Shown: positions 17,578 through 27,955 of the stretch, piece after piece
How positions within the stretch are numbered: the first letter of the stretch is position 1
Layout: each line of letters begins with the position of its first letter
Assembly: GCA_003353785.1 (NCBI GenBank)
Contig: PIVX01000001.1
Span: forward strand, 186,001-250,000
Length of the DNA stretch: 64,000 bases
Source of the DNA: Gammaproteobacteria bacterium
GTDB taxonomy: Bacteria; Pseudomonadota; Gammaproteobacteria; PIVX01
Direction of reading: 5' to 3'
Translations under genes and position numbers: made by a program
Notes under the pieces: model-generated
Seen by the model: the letters and a program-made list of their open reading frames with translations, nothing else
Told to the model about the DNA's origin: nothing
The model's database searches: none

Positions 17578-18474
17578 ATGACTTCACAAATACTTAATGG
17601 AAAAAAAATTGCATTTAATGAAAGAGAAAACATTAAAAGCATAATAGATACTTTACTTTTAAAAGGAAAAAGAGCTCCTAAATTGACGGTCCTGCATGTT
17701 GGTTATGATCCTACCTCTGAAATTTATATTAAAAAAAAGCAACAAGATTGCAATGAGGTTGGTATTATATCAGAATTGGTTCTAATAAAAGAAACCGTTA
17801 GCACAGAAAACTTAATTGAGATTATCCAAAAATATAATGAAGATGCTTTAACTGATGCAATTTTAATACAATTACCATTACCTAAAACAATCTCACGACA
17901 ATTAATATTAGAGTCTATTACACCAGAAAAAGATGTAGATGCTTTTCATCCTTTCAATCAAGGAAGATTATCTCAGTGCTCTCAAGGAATAAGGCCGTGT
18001 ACCCCATTAGGAATAATGCGTTTATTACAAGAGACAAATATTTCTTTGTCAGGACTAAAAGCTGTAATAGTTGGCTCATCTAATATTGTAGGTAGGCCGA
18101 TGGCTCTACAACTATTGGAAGCCCTTTGCACTGTTACCATCTGTCATATCAATACAATAAACTTAAAATATGAGATCAATCAGGCAGATTTAATTGTATC
18201 GGCAGTTGGCAAACCTTTTTTGATCAAAGGTGATTGGATAAAACCTAATGCTATTGTTATTGATGCTGGGATCTCTCGTTTAAATACAGGAGAAATAGTA
18301 GGTGATGTTGAATTTAATACTGCTAGAAAAAGAGCTAGCTGGATCACTCCTGTTCCAGGAGGTGTTGGTCCTATGACAGTCGCAATGCTATTAAAAAACA
18401 CCCTTCAAGCATATCTAGATAGGAACAAATTAGATACTAATTTAAATTTATTATCAAAACTTAAGAAACCTTAG
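17578..18474 (+). CDS. folD: Methylene-THF dehydrogenase / methenyl-THF cyclohydrolase (298 aa)
   Basis: Bifunctional enzyme making 10-formyl-THF from 5,10-methylene-THF, the cofactor for PurN and PurH. Present are the catalytic YIKKKQQDC segment, QLPLPKTIS, the DVDAFHP loop, RPCTPLGIMRLL, the cofactor-binding VGSSNIVGRPMA, and TPVPGGVGPMTVAMLL. Glycine and methylene-THF supply comes from GlyA, encoded at 42 kb. The gene is separated from LOG by 44 bases. It appears to be the last member of the 15.7-kb plus-strand run. A short low-complexity stretch and a convergent nhaD follow it. No strong rho-independent terminator was recognised after the stop. Confidence 0.94.
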   Translation: MTSQILNGKKIAFNERENIKSIIDTLLLKGKRAPKLTVLHVGYDPTSEIYIKKKQQDCNEVGIISELVLIKETVSTENLIEIIQKYNEDALTDAILIQLPLPKTISRQLILESITPEKDVDAFHPFNQGRLSQCSQGIRPCTPLGIMRLLQETNISLSGLKAVIVGSSNIVGRPMALQLLEALCTVTICHINTINLKYEINQADLIVSAVGKPFLIKGDWIKPNAIVIDAGISRLNTGEIVGDVEFNTARKRASWITPVPGGVGPMTVAMLLKNTLQAYLDRNKLDTNLNLLSKLKKP

Positions 18475-18559
18475 AATTGCTCATATTGGAAAAAAATAAA
18501 ATTAATATAAATATTTATGAAATCTGTTTCTATTTAATATATCAATAATATATGAGTGA

Positions 18560-19969
18560 TTAAAACAATTTTTGATTTATCCAGATATGAGTTAAGATAG
18601 AGCAAAAATATCCTAACAAAATAGCCCAGCTCCAACGCATATGTGCCATAAATGTATAAATTCCTTTTGTTTGTCCCATTAAGGCTACTCCTGCAGCAGA
18701 ACCAATAGAAAGAAGTGAGCCACCAACACCGGCTGTTAAGGTAACTAATAACCATTGGCCTTCCGACATCGATGGATCCATAGTTAATACGGCAAACATA
18801 ACGGGAATATTATCTACGATAGCTGATAGTAAACCTATTATAGAATTGGCAATTGTAGCTTTATGCCCAATTGGCATAAAATTACCCCAATTCTCATACA
18901 TAGTATGAGAGACTAATTCTAAATAACCTAAAACAGCTAGACCTCCAACGCTTAAGAGTATGCCGTAGAAAAAAAATAATGTATCCCACTCAGCTTTACT
19001 AACTTTATTAAATATATTGAATCCTTTAAAATTATCTTTAGATCCTCCATCGTAAAATATCTTCCTCTCTGTTCTAGTAATTACAAATGAGAGTATCATT
19101 AGATAACCAAAACCAGTAATCATCCCCATTGTTACTGGTAAGTGCAAATAGTTTTCAAACATCACAGCAGTAAAAATTGTCATTAGAAATAAAGCAACTG
19201 CACGTTTTGCTCCAAATTTTAACTCGATTATATCGCTTGTAGCGGGGGGTTTTTCATTTGGAACAGCAAACACCATTATTATAGCTGGAATCATAAAATT
19301 AACTAGCGCAGGTATAAATAAAGCAAAAAATCCTCCAAATGATATAATGCCTTTTTGCCAGACCATCAAAGTTGTTATATCTCCAAATGGACTAAATGCA
19401 CCTCCAGCATTAGAGGCTACTACAATATTAATACAAGATAGTAAAATAAATTTTGGTGAGTCAACACCAATAGACATAACAACTGCGCACATAATAAGAG
19501 CCGTTGTTAAATTATCTGCTATAGGAGATATAAAAAAAGCTAAAAACCCTGTTACCCAAAAGCATTGGCGATAACTAAGACCTTTATTAATAAGCCAGAT
19601 ACGGAGTGCTTTAAAAACATTTCTATTATCAAGAACATTAATATAGGTCATTGCAACTAAAATAAACAGAAATAATTCTGCAAATTCAAGAAATGTAGTT
19701 TCTGCAGCTTTATGTGCTGCATCTGGCAAGCCTTTTGATTTACATAGTAAAGCGATAATTACCCATATAATGCCAGCGGCTAGCACAACTGGTTTTGATT
19801 TTCTAAAATGAGTTTTTTCTTCGATCATAACGAACAAATAAGATAGTACGAATATTATTAGTACGGTATAACCATAAATTGAATTAGTAGCATTAAGATT
19901 TATAAGAGCATCAGATGCAAATATATTTGGACAGATTAATATTAATATTAGAAATACATATAATTTCAT
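18560..19969 (-). CDS. nhaD: Na+/H+ antiporter of the NhaD type (469 aa)
   Basis: Polytopic inner-membrane antiporter that exports sodium in exchange for protons. It has a cleavable-looking hydrophobic N-terminus, about 12 membrane segments, and the conserved NhaD stretches FFISPIADNLTTALIM, NAGGAFSPFGDITTLMVW and SAIVDNIPVMFAVL with intramembrane Asp/Asn. The C-terminal half has GGSLLSIGSAAGVALMG. Length is normal for NhaD. The gene is convergent with folD and stands alone. A GATCTT-loop-AAGATC inverted repeat lies about 20-35 bases upstream of its start and could be an operator or leader hairpin. Confidence 0.92.
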   Translation of the reverse strand: MKLYVFLILILICPNIFASDALINLNATNSIYGYTVLIIFVLSYLFVMIEEKTHFRKSKPVVLAAGIIWVIIALLCKSKGLPDAAHKAAETTFLEFAELFLFILVAMTYINVLDNRNVFKALRIWLINKGLSYRQCFWVTGFLAFFISPIADNLTTALIMCAVVMSIGVDSPKFILLSCINIVVASNAGGAFSPFGDITTLMVWQKGIISFGGFFALFIPALVNFMIPAIIMVFAVPNEKPPATSDIIELKFGAKRAVALFLMTIFTAVMFENYLHLPVTMGMITGFGYLMILSFVITRTERKIFYDGGSKDNFKGFNIFNKVSKAEWDTLFFFYGILLSVGGLAVLGYLELVSHTMYENWGNFMPIGHKATIANSIIGLLSAIVDNIPVMFAVLTMDPSMSEGQWLLVTLTAGVGGSLLSIGSAAGVALMGQTKGIYTFMAHMRWSWAILLGYFCSILTHIWINQKLF

Positions 19970-20327
19970 TTTTCACTCTAAACCTTTGATCTTCATAAAG
20001 ATCATATTATAAAATGATATTTAAACAAATATGCTACCATTCTAGTATCATATAAGCAATTAAATGAATAATATTAGTTCTATCTCGCATTCTTATTTAG
20101 TATCCTATTAGGATGCAGCGAAACAGATATGAACACTCGAGTAGTATTAAAACTAACACAACTAGTAACTTGTAAGATTACTATAACATTCTATAATTAA
20201 AAACTATAAATGTATTCTAGATCAACTCTCTATCTATGAGCTTTAATCTAGTTAATGCTCCACCATTTGCTTAATCTAATGTCGATGTATTTAATATTAA
20301 GTTGTTTTGAAATACCTAAATACAAAT
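19970..20327. other. Gene-free interval between nhaD and hydrolase
   Basis: About 360 AT-rich bases with no supportable reading frame. It contains a perfect GATCTT-CATA-AAGATC inverted repeat at 19988-20003, just ahead of nhaD, and a smaller palindrome ATCCTA-T-TAGGAT near 20100-20114. The nhaD promoter must be here. The rest shows scattered stops in all frames and could be worn-out coding sequence. Confidence 0.6.
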
Positions 20328-20981
20328 TTATTTTAAGATAGATTTTAGAAATTTAGTAACTATATCCTGTAAGCCTATTAACTTACCATGAAAAAAATGG
20401 CTAGCTTCGGGAACTATAATAAAATCAGGTTCTGATAATAATGATTGCACCCAAATCCCAACCTCTTTTACTGATACAAGTTCATCTTCTGTACCATGAA
20501 TAACAATCCATGGGCAACTAGGCTCATCAATTATAGAATAATCCCACATACAAACGGCCGGAGCTATTGTAATTAAACCTTCGATAGGAGATTTAGAAGC
20601 AACACTGTACGATACAAATGATCCAAATGAAAATCCTGATAATAAAATTTTATTATTTGGGAGATTATTCTTTACCCAGTTAATAATAGCAATCAAATCA
20701 TCCTGCTCTCCTTTGCCAAAATCATATTCTCCCCTACTTTTACCTGCAGAACGAAAATTGAATCTTAACGTGGCTACATTCAATTTTTGGCATGTACGCA
20801 TTACGGTCGTAACTACTTTATTATTCATAGTTCCACCATCTGAGGAATTTGGATGACAAATTATCATACAATAATTTATTTCATTTTGAGGTAACAGTAA
20901 ACTAGCTTCTAGACCATTATCTGAACCATAAATCATTAAATCATATTTATTTCCTGCAATAAAATTAGTATACTTTCTCAT
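20328..20981 (-). CDS. Alpha/beta hydrolase, dienelactone-hydrolase/Hydrolase_4 type (217 aa)
   Basis: Small cytoplasmic alpha/beta hydrolase. The conserved start of this subgroup, a His-Pro strand then GGTMNNKVV (CHPNSSDGGTMNNK), is at about 39-52. RFNFRSAGKSRGEYD follows. The nucleophile elbow GFSFGSF carries the Ser near 118, with the acid in HGTEDELV near 167 and His in ASHFFHGKL near 198. All triad members are present. The substrate is unknown. The start is 32-70 bases from the divergent peptide deformylase, so they share a very short promoter region. No signal peptide is seen. Confidence 0.85.
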   Translation of the reverse strand: MRKYTNFIAGNKYDLMIYGSDNGLEASLLLPQNEINYCMIICHPNSSDGGTMNNKVVTTVMRTCQKLNVATLRFNFRSAGKSRGEYDFGKGEQDDLIAIINWVKNNLPNNKILLSGFSFGSFVSYSVASKSPIEGLITIAPAVCMWDYSIIDEPSCPWIVIHGTEDELVSVKEVGIWVQSLLSEPDFIIVPEASHFFHGKLIGLQDIVTKFLKSILK

Positions 20982-21049
20982 AATCTAACTGTATTAAAAT
21001 AAATGCTAACAATATGCATCACATTTTTAGTGATTGCAACATGAATCAT

Positions 21050-21574
21050 ATGACTATTAAAAAAATTTTAAAAATGGGTAATCTCGCACTCTTACAAAAA
21101 GCAAGCCCTATTAACAATTTCAATACAAAGGCATTAAAAAATATAATAGTAGATCTGCTAGATTCTATGCATGCCCACAAAGGTATCGGACTTTCAGCAC
21201 CCCAAATAGGTATTTCCAAGAGAATTATTGCTTTTGGCGTAAAAGATAACCCAAGGTATCCTCATATAGAAGAAATTGAAGAAGGTATTTTAATAAATCC
21301 AACTTATGGTAGTATAGATAGTAAAATGGATTATGCTCTAGAAAGATGCCTTAGTCTACCAGGACTAAGAGGTAGAGTAAAAAGATATACAAATATAAAA
21401 ATTGAAGGATATGATTTACACGGTAATATAATTAGTATGAAATCTGACAATTTTTTTGCTAGAATAATCCAACATGAGATAGATCATTTAGATGGTATTT
21501 TATTCCCAATGCGTATAGAAAATTTACAAGATTTTGGCTATGATGAAGAAATTACAACTCGCTTTACAGATTAA
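21050..21574 (+). CDS. def: Peptide deformylase (174 aa)
   Basis: Removes the formyl group from nascent proteins. All three metal-site motifs are present: GIGLSAPQIG (motif 1), ERCLSLPG with the metal Cys (motif 2; Arg replaces the usual Gly of EGCLS), and QHEIDHLDG with the HExxH metal ligands (motif 3). The ATG at 21050 gives the usual N-terminus TIKKILKMGN. In-frame ATGs at 21014 and 21041 would add 12 or 3 residues without a better ribosome site. The 3' end overlaps the ABC ATPase start. It is not next to fmt here, so this may be a secondary def copy. Confidence 0.92.
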   Translation: MTIKKILKMGNLALLQKASPINNFNTKALKNIIVDLLDSMHAHKGIGLSAPQIGISKRIIAFGVKDNPRYPHIEEIEEGILINPTYGSIDSKMDYALERCLSLPGLRGRVKRYTNIKIEGYDLHGNIISMKSDNFFARIIQHEIDHLDGILFPMRIENLQDFGYDEEITTRFTD

Positions 21575-22472
21575 CAAACTAAATAAGATATATAGCGACG
21601 GAACAGTTGCGTTAAAAAGCATTAGTTTTGAGGTCAATAAAGGAGATTTTTTTGGGTTATTAGGCCCTAATGGCGCCGGTAAAACAACAGCAATCGAAAT
21701 AATAACGTCCATTACAAATAAAACGAGTGGTAGTGTAACTATAAATAATATTGACATCGATAGTAATTTCCCTTTGGCTAAAAAGAAACTTGGCTTTGTA
21801 CCACAGGAATTAAATTTTAATATTTTTGAGACTCCTCTACAAATCATACTTAAGCAAGCTGGATATTATGGCATAATGAGAAAGGATGTGACCTCAAGAG
21901 CAGAATATCTCCTAAAAAAATTAAGATTATGGGATAAAAAAGATACTCCATGTAGAAATCTATCTGGAGGAATGAAAAGAAGACTAATGATTGTAAGAGC
22001 TCTTATTCACGAACCAGAATTATTGCTCTTAGACGAACCCACTGCCGGTATAGATGTGGAATTAAGACGAGAAATGCTATCTTTTATTAAAGAAATAAAT
22101 AATTCTGGTACAACTATAATTCTAACTACACATTACCTAGAAGAAGCTGAGTCGTTATGTAACAATGTTGCCATCATAGATAATGGAGAAATTATAAAAA
22201 AATCTTCTGTTAAGGATTTAATAAAAACTTTAGATACTGAGACATTTATATTAAACCTAGAAAATAACATATCAACAGCACCAAAAATTCTGGATTATAA
22301 TTTCACTATGATTGATAGTAACACTCTAGCGGTTGAAATCAATAACAAACAAAATCTAAATGATTTATTTAGTAAATTATCTAAATCAAAAATCAAAGTA
22401 TTAAGTTTGAAAAATAAAGCCAATAGATTAGAAGAGTATTTTATTAAATTGACGGAAAATAAAATTAGATAA
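21540..22472 (+). CDS. yadG: ABC transporter ATP-binding protein, YadG type (310 aa)
   Basis: ATPase of an ABC-2 exporter. Walker A GPNGAGKTTA is near 44-53, Q-loop FVPQELNF, signature LSGGMKRRLMI, Walker B LLLLDEPTAGID, and H-loop TTHYLEEAE. Sequence and length follow E. coli YadG closely (NKTSG, QAGYYGIMRKD, KANRLEEYFIKLTE). The ATG at 21540 (or 21543) overlaps the deformylase end by about 30 bases. A TTG two codons upstream is less likely. It is followed by its permease after 16 bases. The substrate of YadGH is not established, so the function stays general. Confidence 0.92.
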   Translation: MMKKLQLALQINKLNKIYSDGTVALKSISFEVNKGDFFGLLGPNGAGKTTAIEIITSITNKTSGSVTINNIDIDSNFPLAKKKLGFVPQELNFNIFETPLQIILKQAGYYGIMRKDVTSRAEYLLKKLRLWDKKDTPCRNLSGGMKRRLMIVRALIHEPELLLLDEPTAGIDVELRREMLSFIKEINNSGTTIILTTHYLEEAESLCNNVAIIDNGEIIKKSSVKDLIKTLDTETFILNLENNISTAPKILDYNFTMIDSNTLAVEINNKQNLNDLFSKLSKSKIKVLSLKNKANRLEEYFIKLTENKIR

Positions 22473-22488
22473 TGGGAACAGTTTTATA

Positions 22489-23259
22489 ATGAAAAATCTG
22501 TGTTTAGTATCACTATATACCTTATTAAGAGCTGAAATTTTAAGAATAACTAGAATATGGCCACAAACCATTATTCCTCCTATTATTACCTCCACATTGT
22601 ATTATTTAATATTTGGTAAATTAATTGGTACCAGAATTGGAACAATGGCTGGAACAGATTATATTGTCTTTATTACTCCTGGACTTATTATCATGAGTCT
22701 AATAACAAATTCTTACATGAATGTAGTTTCATCATTCTATTTTGCAAGGTTCTCTAAAAGTATAGAAGAAATCCTTATTAGCCCTATGTTAAACTTAGTT
22801 ATTCTTATTGGATATATCTCTGCTGGAATATTTAGAGGGATGATAGTAGCATTTCTAGTATTATTAGTATCACTATTTTTTACTTCTATCAAGCTTTATA
22901 GCATCTGTTTAACAATATTTATAGCATTTCTAGCGTCTCTACTAATGTCCCTATTTGGATTCTTAAACGGCATGTTTGCTAGAACTTTTGATGATACTAC
23001 TATTGTGTCAACTTTTCTGCTAACCCCATTAATATACCTAGGAGGAATATTCTATACCACAAGTTTATTACCAAAACCATGGGATTTAATAGCGACTCTC
23101 AATCCCATTCTACACATAGTAAATGCTTTTAGGTATGCCATGATTGGAGTCACTGATGTAAATGTTATAAATGCAATCCTTATAATTATTTTATCATGTG
23201 TACTACTAACTGTAATTAGTCTTATTCTATTAACCAAAGGTTACGGTATCAGAAAGTAA
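22489..23259 (+). CDS. yadH: ABC-2 type permease, YadH type (256 aa)
   Basis: Membrane partner of the preceding ATPase. The protein has about six membrane segments. The ABC-2 signature region near 190-225 reads TPLIYLGGIFYTTSLLPK, then LNPILHIVNAFRYAMIG. The length equals E. coli YadH (256). The N-terminal FGKLIGTRIGTMAGTDY loop also matches that family. It is cotranscribed with yadG and ends one base before the convergent DMT carrier. The transported compound is unknown. Confidence 0.92.
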   Translation: MKNLCLVSLYTLLRAEILRITRIWPQTIIPPIITSTLYYLIFGKLIGTRIGTMAGTDYIVFITPGLIIMSLITNSYMNVVSSFYFARFSKSIEEILISPMLNLVILIGYISAGIFRGMIVAFLVLLVSLFFTSIKLYSICLTIFIAFLASLLMSLFGFLNGMFARTFDDTTIVSTFLLTPLIYLGGIFYTTSLLPKPWDLIATLNPILHIVNAFRYAMIGVTDVNVINAILIIILSCVLLTVISLILLTKGYGIRK

Positions 23260-24222
23260 CTAATCACTTTTTTGTTTACGTACTTCATAGTAAGCAATAC
23301 TAAGCGTTGCAGGAATAATGATTGCTGCACCAATAAAATTATTAACCCCAGGTATCTCACCAAATAGCAAATACCCAAAGCTTACAGCAAAAATAAGTTC
23401 TAAATATCTATATGGAGCTAAAGCAGATACCTCTGTGGCTCTAAAAGCTTTTAACAAACAGTACAAAATGAAATTTCCACCAAATCCTAATAAGAATAAA
23501 ATAAACAATTCATATATAGTAGGAGTTATCCAAACATACATTGCAGGGATCAAACCAGCAAGAGTAGTTCCAAGAGCAAAGTAAAATAACATTGCTAGAG
23601 TTCCTTCATGATTAACCATGAATTTATTCAAAATATCACTAAGAGCAAATAGAATAGCTGCCACCATCAAAATGATCACTCCAAAACTAGTCCCATTCTC
23701 AAAAATTTGCCCTATTCCATCGCTTGGAATAATCATAATGCAGATACCAAGAGAACCAAATAGAGTAGCCAACGTTCTTTGTAAACCAACTTTCTCTTTT
23801 AATATTAAACATGCTAAAGGTAAAACAAACAGAGGAACCGTCAAAGCTATAGTTGAAACAACAGCTAAAGGAACAAGAGTTACCCCTTTACACCAGAATG
23901 TTATAGCTAGAAACCCCATTAGAGCCCTAATAATATGTAGCACAGGTCTTCCGGTTCTAAAAGTTTGTTTACCTTTGTATAACATGATAGGTAATAAAAT
24001 AAAACCCGCGAAGAAAAATCTAAAAAACGCAATTTGTTCTGGCTCTATTCTTTCTCCCAAGAACCGCATAAATATATCATTAGCATTACTAGTTAAGTTT
24101 ACTAAGACTATCCAAAATATTCCTTGAACATATCCTTTACTAAATATCCATCTATATGATTTAACTAAAAAGTTAGAAACTGGGGTTACACTTCCTTTTA
24201 TAACCTGTGCGTCGGTATTCAA
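23260..24222 (-). CDS. EamA/DMT carrier, resembles rickettsial SAM uptake carrier (320 aa)
   Basis: Ten-segment drug/metabolite transporter with two EamA repeats (about 35-165 and 180-315). The N-terminal pattern SNANDIFMRFLG, AFFRFFFAGFILLP, RPVLHIIRALMGF and the late APYRYLELIFA resemble, from memory, the Rickettsia S-adenosylmethionine importer. A metabolite uptake role therefore fits, but the substrate is inferred. Initiation appears to be at a TTG (24222) preceded by GGGAG, because the next Met is after the first membrane segment. An unusual N-terminal extension of about 25 polar residues precedes the first helix. It is convergent with yadH and upstream of nothing obvious. Confidence 0.85.
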   Translation of the reverse strand: MNTDAQVIKGSVTPVSNFLVKSYRWIFSKGYVQGIFWIVLVNLTSNANDIFMRFLGERIEPEQIAFFRFFFAGFILLPIMLYKGKQTFRTGRPVLHIIRALMGFLAITFWCKGVTLVPLAVVSTIALTVPLFVLPLACLILKEKVGLQRTLATLFGSLGICIMIIPSDGIGQIFENGTSFGVIILMVAAILFALSDILNKFMVNHEGTLAMLFYFALGTTLAGLIPAMYVWITPTIYELFILFLLGFGGNFILYCLLKAFRATEVSALAPYRYLELIFAVSFGYLLFGEIPGVNNFIGAAIIIPATLSIAYYEVRKQKSD

Positions 24223-24260
24223 AATGTTACTCTCCCACTAGCTAGAGGCCAGTATGTGTG

Positions 24261-24716
24261 TTAAAAAGGTATATCATCATCAAATTCTACAGCTGGTGCA
24301 GGCGTTTGGGAGGTATTACTATTTGTATTTGTATTTAAATTACGTTTTTCCGTATTAGTAACACTGCCTTCATGCTGGCTTTTGCTGTCAAGCATTTGCA
24401 TTTCATTAGCTACAATCTCCGTTGTATAACGATCTTGATTATTTTTATCTTGCCATTTTCTGGTACGTAAATTTCCTTCAACAAAAATTTTAGAACCTTT
24501 ACGTAAATATTCTCCCGCTATTTCACCAAGCCTATTAAAAAATACTACCCGATGCCATTCAGTTCTCTCCTGCTGTTCTCCAGACTGTTTGTCTTTCCAT
24601 ACATCAGAAGTAGCTAATGATACATTTGTTACAGCATTACCATTTGGCGTATACCTAACTTCAGGCTCATTTCCGATGTTCCCCACCAAAATAACTTTGT
24701 TAACTCCCCTTGCCAT
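24261..24716 (-). CDS. ssb: Single-stranded DNA-binding protein (151 aa)
   Basis: Binds ssDNA in replication, recombination and repair. The OB fold covers about residues 1-110 with the standard [14 protein letters not shown] start, [20 protein letters not shown] and [11 protein letters not shown] low-complexity Asn/Thr/Pro linker is followed by the acidic partner-binding tip FDDDIPF. The ATG at 24716 has AGGAGA eight bases upstream and gives the expected N-terminus. The seven-residue extension to 24737 is not needed. It is divergent from uvrA, as in E. coli, but no LexA-type CTG-N10-CAG site was seen between the two. Confidence 0.96.
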   Translation of the reverse strand: MARGVNKVILVGNIGNEPEVRYTPNGNAVTNVSLATSDVWKDKQSGEQQERTEWHRVVFFNRLGEIAGEYLRKGSKIFVEGNLRTRKWQDKNNQDRYTTEIVANEMQMLDSKSQHEGSVTNTEKRNLNTNTNSNTSQTPAPAVEFDDDIPF

Positions 24717-25014
24717 AATACTATCTCCTGTATACAAATGAGTTATTATTATACCAAAAATATGCCTAAAATGGGTAATTTTTTTTACATTTTCTATATA
24801 TATTGTAACTCTTTGTTTTTAATAAAAAATAATCAACATTGGTAATTAATACAACACAATTTATGTACTTATTTAAGACATGATTGTTTGTTTTTTATTC
24901 TTGTTTATGCATTTTATAGCAATTGAAATATGCCCTCGATAATAGATATACCTTATGGATATATAAATATATAATGGATGGTTTTACATTCTTACTTAAA
25001 TTACAAAAATTAAA

Positions 25015-27843
25015 ATGAATAATATTGAAATCAAAGGTGCTAGAACTCATAATTTAAAAAATATTGATTTGATCATTCCAAGAGATAAATTAATAGTTAT
25101 TACTGGTCTTTCTGGTTCAGGCAAATCTTCTCTTGCATTTGATACTTTATATGCTGAGGGACAAAGAAGATATGTTGAATCATTATCAACCTATGCTAGG
25201 CAATTTTTATCCGTAATGGAAAAACCAGAAGTTGATCATATAGAAGGATTATCTCCAGCAATATCTATTGAACAAAAAGCAACTAGCCACAACCCCAGAT
25301 CAACAGTAGGTACAATTACTGAAATTTATGATTATTTAAGACTACTATTCGCAAGAGTTGGTACCCCTCATTGCCCAAATCATGTAAAAAACAAGCTTCA
25401 AGCACAATCTATTAGTCAGATAGTCGAACATCTAAAAAAATTAAAAAAAGATACAAAAATAATGTTGCTTGCACCAGTAGTGCAAGATAAAAAAGGAGAA
25501 CATACTGAATTATTAAAAAAACTAAGGTCTCAAGGATACATTAGAGCAATAATAGATTCAAAGATGCATGAGCTTGACTCTCCGCCAAAACTTAAGAAGA
25601 ATTTTAAGCATACTATTGAAGTTGTTATAGATAGACTAAAAATAAAAGACGGGATAGAAGCTAGGCTTGCAGAATCACTTGAACACATTGTACATTTTAC
25701 TAATGGACTTATCCATGTAAAAACAATTGATGATGATCAACAATGGATATTTTCAACCAGATATTCATGTATAGACTGTGGCTTTAGTGCTCCCAAACTT
25801 GAACCAAGCCTATTTTCATTTAACAATCCTACAGGAGCTTGCTCCAAATGTAATGGCCTTGGAGTTGATCAATATTTTGATATTAATAAAATAATTCGTG
25901 ATCCATCTCTTACAATATCCCAAGGAGCTATTAAGGGATGGGATAGCAGAAAATTTTTCTATTTTAGTATGATAACAAGCTTAGCAAAGCATTATAAGTT
26001 TGATATCAACAATCCCTATGAAAAGCTACCAAAAAAAATAAAAAAAGTTCTTTTATACGGTAGTGATAACGAAGATATTGATTTTCATTATGCAAGTAGT
26101 CAAGGTACAGTATATAAGAAAAGACATCCGTTTGAAGGGGTCATACCTAATATGCAAAGACGTTATCACGAGACAGACTCAAATATAGTTAGAGAAGAAC
26201 TTACTAAGTGTTTATCGGTCAAAGAATGTAACGAATGTAATGGGACTAGGCTATCCTCTACAGCTAGGAACGTTCTAATCAATAAAACTTCTTTACCAAC
26301 AATTGCTAATTTATCAATATCAGATACTGTAGAATTCTTTACAAATTTGAAACTTAAAGGGCAACAACAGAAAATAGCAGATAAAATTACTAAAGAAATA
26401 AAAGATAGACTATCATTTCTTATGAATGTAGGGTTAAACTACTTAACATTATCCAGATCAGCAGATACATTATCAGGAGGAGAAGCACAGCGAATTAGAC
26501 TAGCTAGTCAAATTGGCTCTGGATTAGTTGGAGTAATGTATATTTTAGATGAACCATCTATCGGCCTACATCAAAGGGATAACGATAGGTTATTATCTAC
26601 TCTTACTAGATTGAGAGATCTGGGGAATACTGTAATCATAGTGGAACATGATGAAGACGCCATATTAAGTGCCGATCATGTTATAGACATTGGACCAGGA
26701 GCTGGAGTTCACGGTGGAGAGATCGTTGCAAGTGGTACTCCTAAACAAATTCAAGCAGAGCCTAAGTCTCTAACAGGTAAATATTTAAGCGGAAAAAAAC
26801 AAATCCATATTCCAGAAAATATTCATACATTTAATAAAACAAAAATTATAAAAATTAGTAATGCTGATCAGAATAACCTGAAAAATATATCTGTTGATAT
26901 CCCATTAGGATTATTTACCTGTATAACTGGAGTATCAGGTTCAGGAAAATCAAGCCTAATTAATGATACTTTATATCCCTTAGTAAGACAGAAATTATTT
27001 AAGGGTGATAGTCAATTACTAGAGAACACAAAAGCAAATATAGATAACACTGAATTAATAACTAACGTTATAAATATTACTCAAAATCCTATTGGTAGAA
27101 CTCCGCGCTCTAATCCAGCAACATATACTGGATTATTTTCCTATATTAGGGAACTTTTCTCTGGGACAGAAGAAGCTAGAGCAAGAGGATACAAACCTGG
27201 TAGGTTTAGCTTCAATGTTAAAGGTGGTAGATGCGAAGCGTGTCAAGGTGACGGACTTATTAAGGTAGAGATGCATTTTTTAGCAGATGTATATGTTCAT
27301 TGTGATCAATGTTTAGGAAAGCGTTATAGTCGTGAAACTTTAGAAATATACTACAAAAGTAAAAACATTCATGAAGTCTTAGAAATGAATGTAGAAGATG
27401 CGCGAATATTTTTTGATGCTATCCCAGTAATTGCAAATAAACTTCAAACCTTAATTGATGTAGGACTATCTTACATATGCCTTGGACAAAGTGCTACCAC
27501 CCTATCAGGTGGAGAAGCGCAAAGGATTAAATTATCAAAAGAATTATCAAGAAGGAGTACAGGTAATACTTTGTACATCCTAGATGAACCTACAACTGGA
27601 CTACATTTTCATGATATCGAACAATTATTATCAGTATTATTAAAATTAAGAAATAAAGGAAATACCATGGTAGTTATTGAGCACAATTTAGATATAATAA
27701 AATGTGCTGACTGGATCATTGATCTAGGACCAGAAGGTGGCAACAAGGGAGGAACCATCATTGCAACAGGAACACCTAGTCAAATAATAAAAAACAAAGA
27801 ATCATATACAGGAATTTACCTTAAAAAACATATTAGCAGATAA
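25015..27843 (+). CDS. uvrA: Excinuclease ABC subunit A (942 aa)
   Basis: Damage-recognition ATPase of nucleotide excision repair. There are two ABC modules: Walker [13 protein letters not shown] near 31-42 and [12 protein letters not shown] near 641-652, signatures [13 protein letters not shown] and [13 protein letters not shown], and Walker [12 protein letters not shown] and [11 protein letters not shown]. Two zinc modules are visible: CIDCGF...CSKCNG near 252-281, and CEACQGDG...CDQCLGKR near 742-768. The length is essentially that of E. coli UvrA. The upstream 280 bases shared with ssb are very AT-rich, and no SOS box was recognised. Confidence 0.97.
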   Translation: MNNIEIKGARTHNLKNIDLIIPRDKLIVITGLSGSGKSSLAFDTLYAEGQRRYVESLSTYARQFLSVMEKPEVDHIEGLSPAISIEQKATSHNPRSTVGTITEIYDYLRLLFARVGTPHCPNHVKNKLQAQSISQIVEHLKKLKKDTKIMLLAPVVQDKKGEHTELLKKLRSQGYIRAIIDSKMHELDSPPKLKKNFKHTIEVVIDRLKIKDGIEARLAESLEHIVHFTNGLIHVKTIDDDQQWIFSTRYSCIDCGFSAPKLEPSLFSFNNPTGACSKCNGLGVDQYFDINKIIRDPSLTISQGAIKGWDSRKFFYFSMITSLAKHYKFDINNPYEKLPKKIKKVLLYGSDNEDIDFHYASSQGTVYKKRHPFEGVIPNMQRRYHETDSNIVREELTKCLSVKECNECNGTRLSSTARNVLINKTSLPTIANLSISDTVEFFTNLKLKGQQQKIADKITKEIKDRLSFLMNVGLNYLTLSRSADTLSGGEAQRIRLASQIGSGLVGVMYILDEPSIGLHQRDNDRLLSTLTRLRDLGNTVIIVEHDEDAILSADHVIDIGPGAGVHGGEIVASGTPKQIQAEPKSLTGKYLSGKKQIHIPENIHTFNKTKIIKISNADQNNLKNISVDIPLGLFTCITGVSGSGKSSLINDTLYPLVRQKLFKGDSQLLENTKANIDNTELITNVINITQNPIGRTPRSNPATYTGLFSYIRELFSGTEEARARGYKPGRFSFNVKGGRCEACQGDGLIKVEMHFLADVYVHCDQCLGKRYSRETLEIYYKSKNIHEVLEMNVEDARIFFDAIPVIANKLQTLIDVGLSYICLGQSATTLSGGEAQRIKLSKELSRRSTGNTLYILDEPTTGLHFHDIEQLLSVLLKLRNKGNTMVVIEHNLDIIKCADWIIDLGPEGGNKGGTIIATGTPSQIIKNKESYTGIYLKKHISR

Positions 27844-27955
27844 ATATATATATAAAATTCTAGTTAATTAAATATACTCGTATTACCGCATCTACTTATG
27901 CCTTGGATTTCGAAACAGGAGTTTATTAATAAATCTAAATCTTTTGATATCAATC

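Noticed and set aside
23318-24127. Two long plus-strand frames opposite the DMT carrier
   Set aside because: Antisense shadows; the minus-strand protein has clear membrane segments and EamA patterns.
24717-25014. Possible SOS (LexA) box between ssb and uvrA
   Set aside because: Only partial CTGT-like pieces; no CTG-N10-CAG palindrome found.
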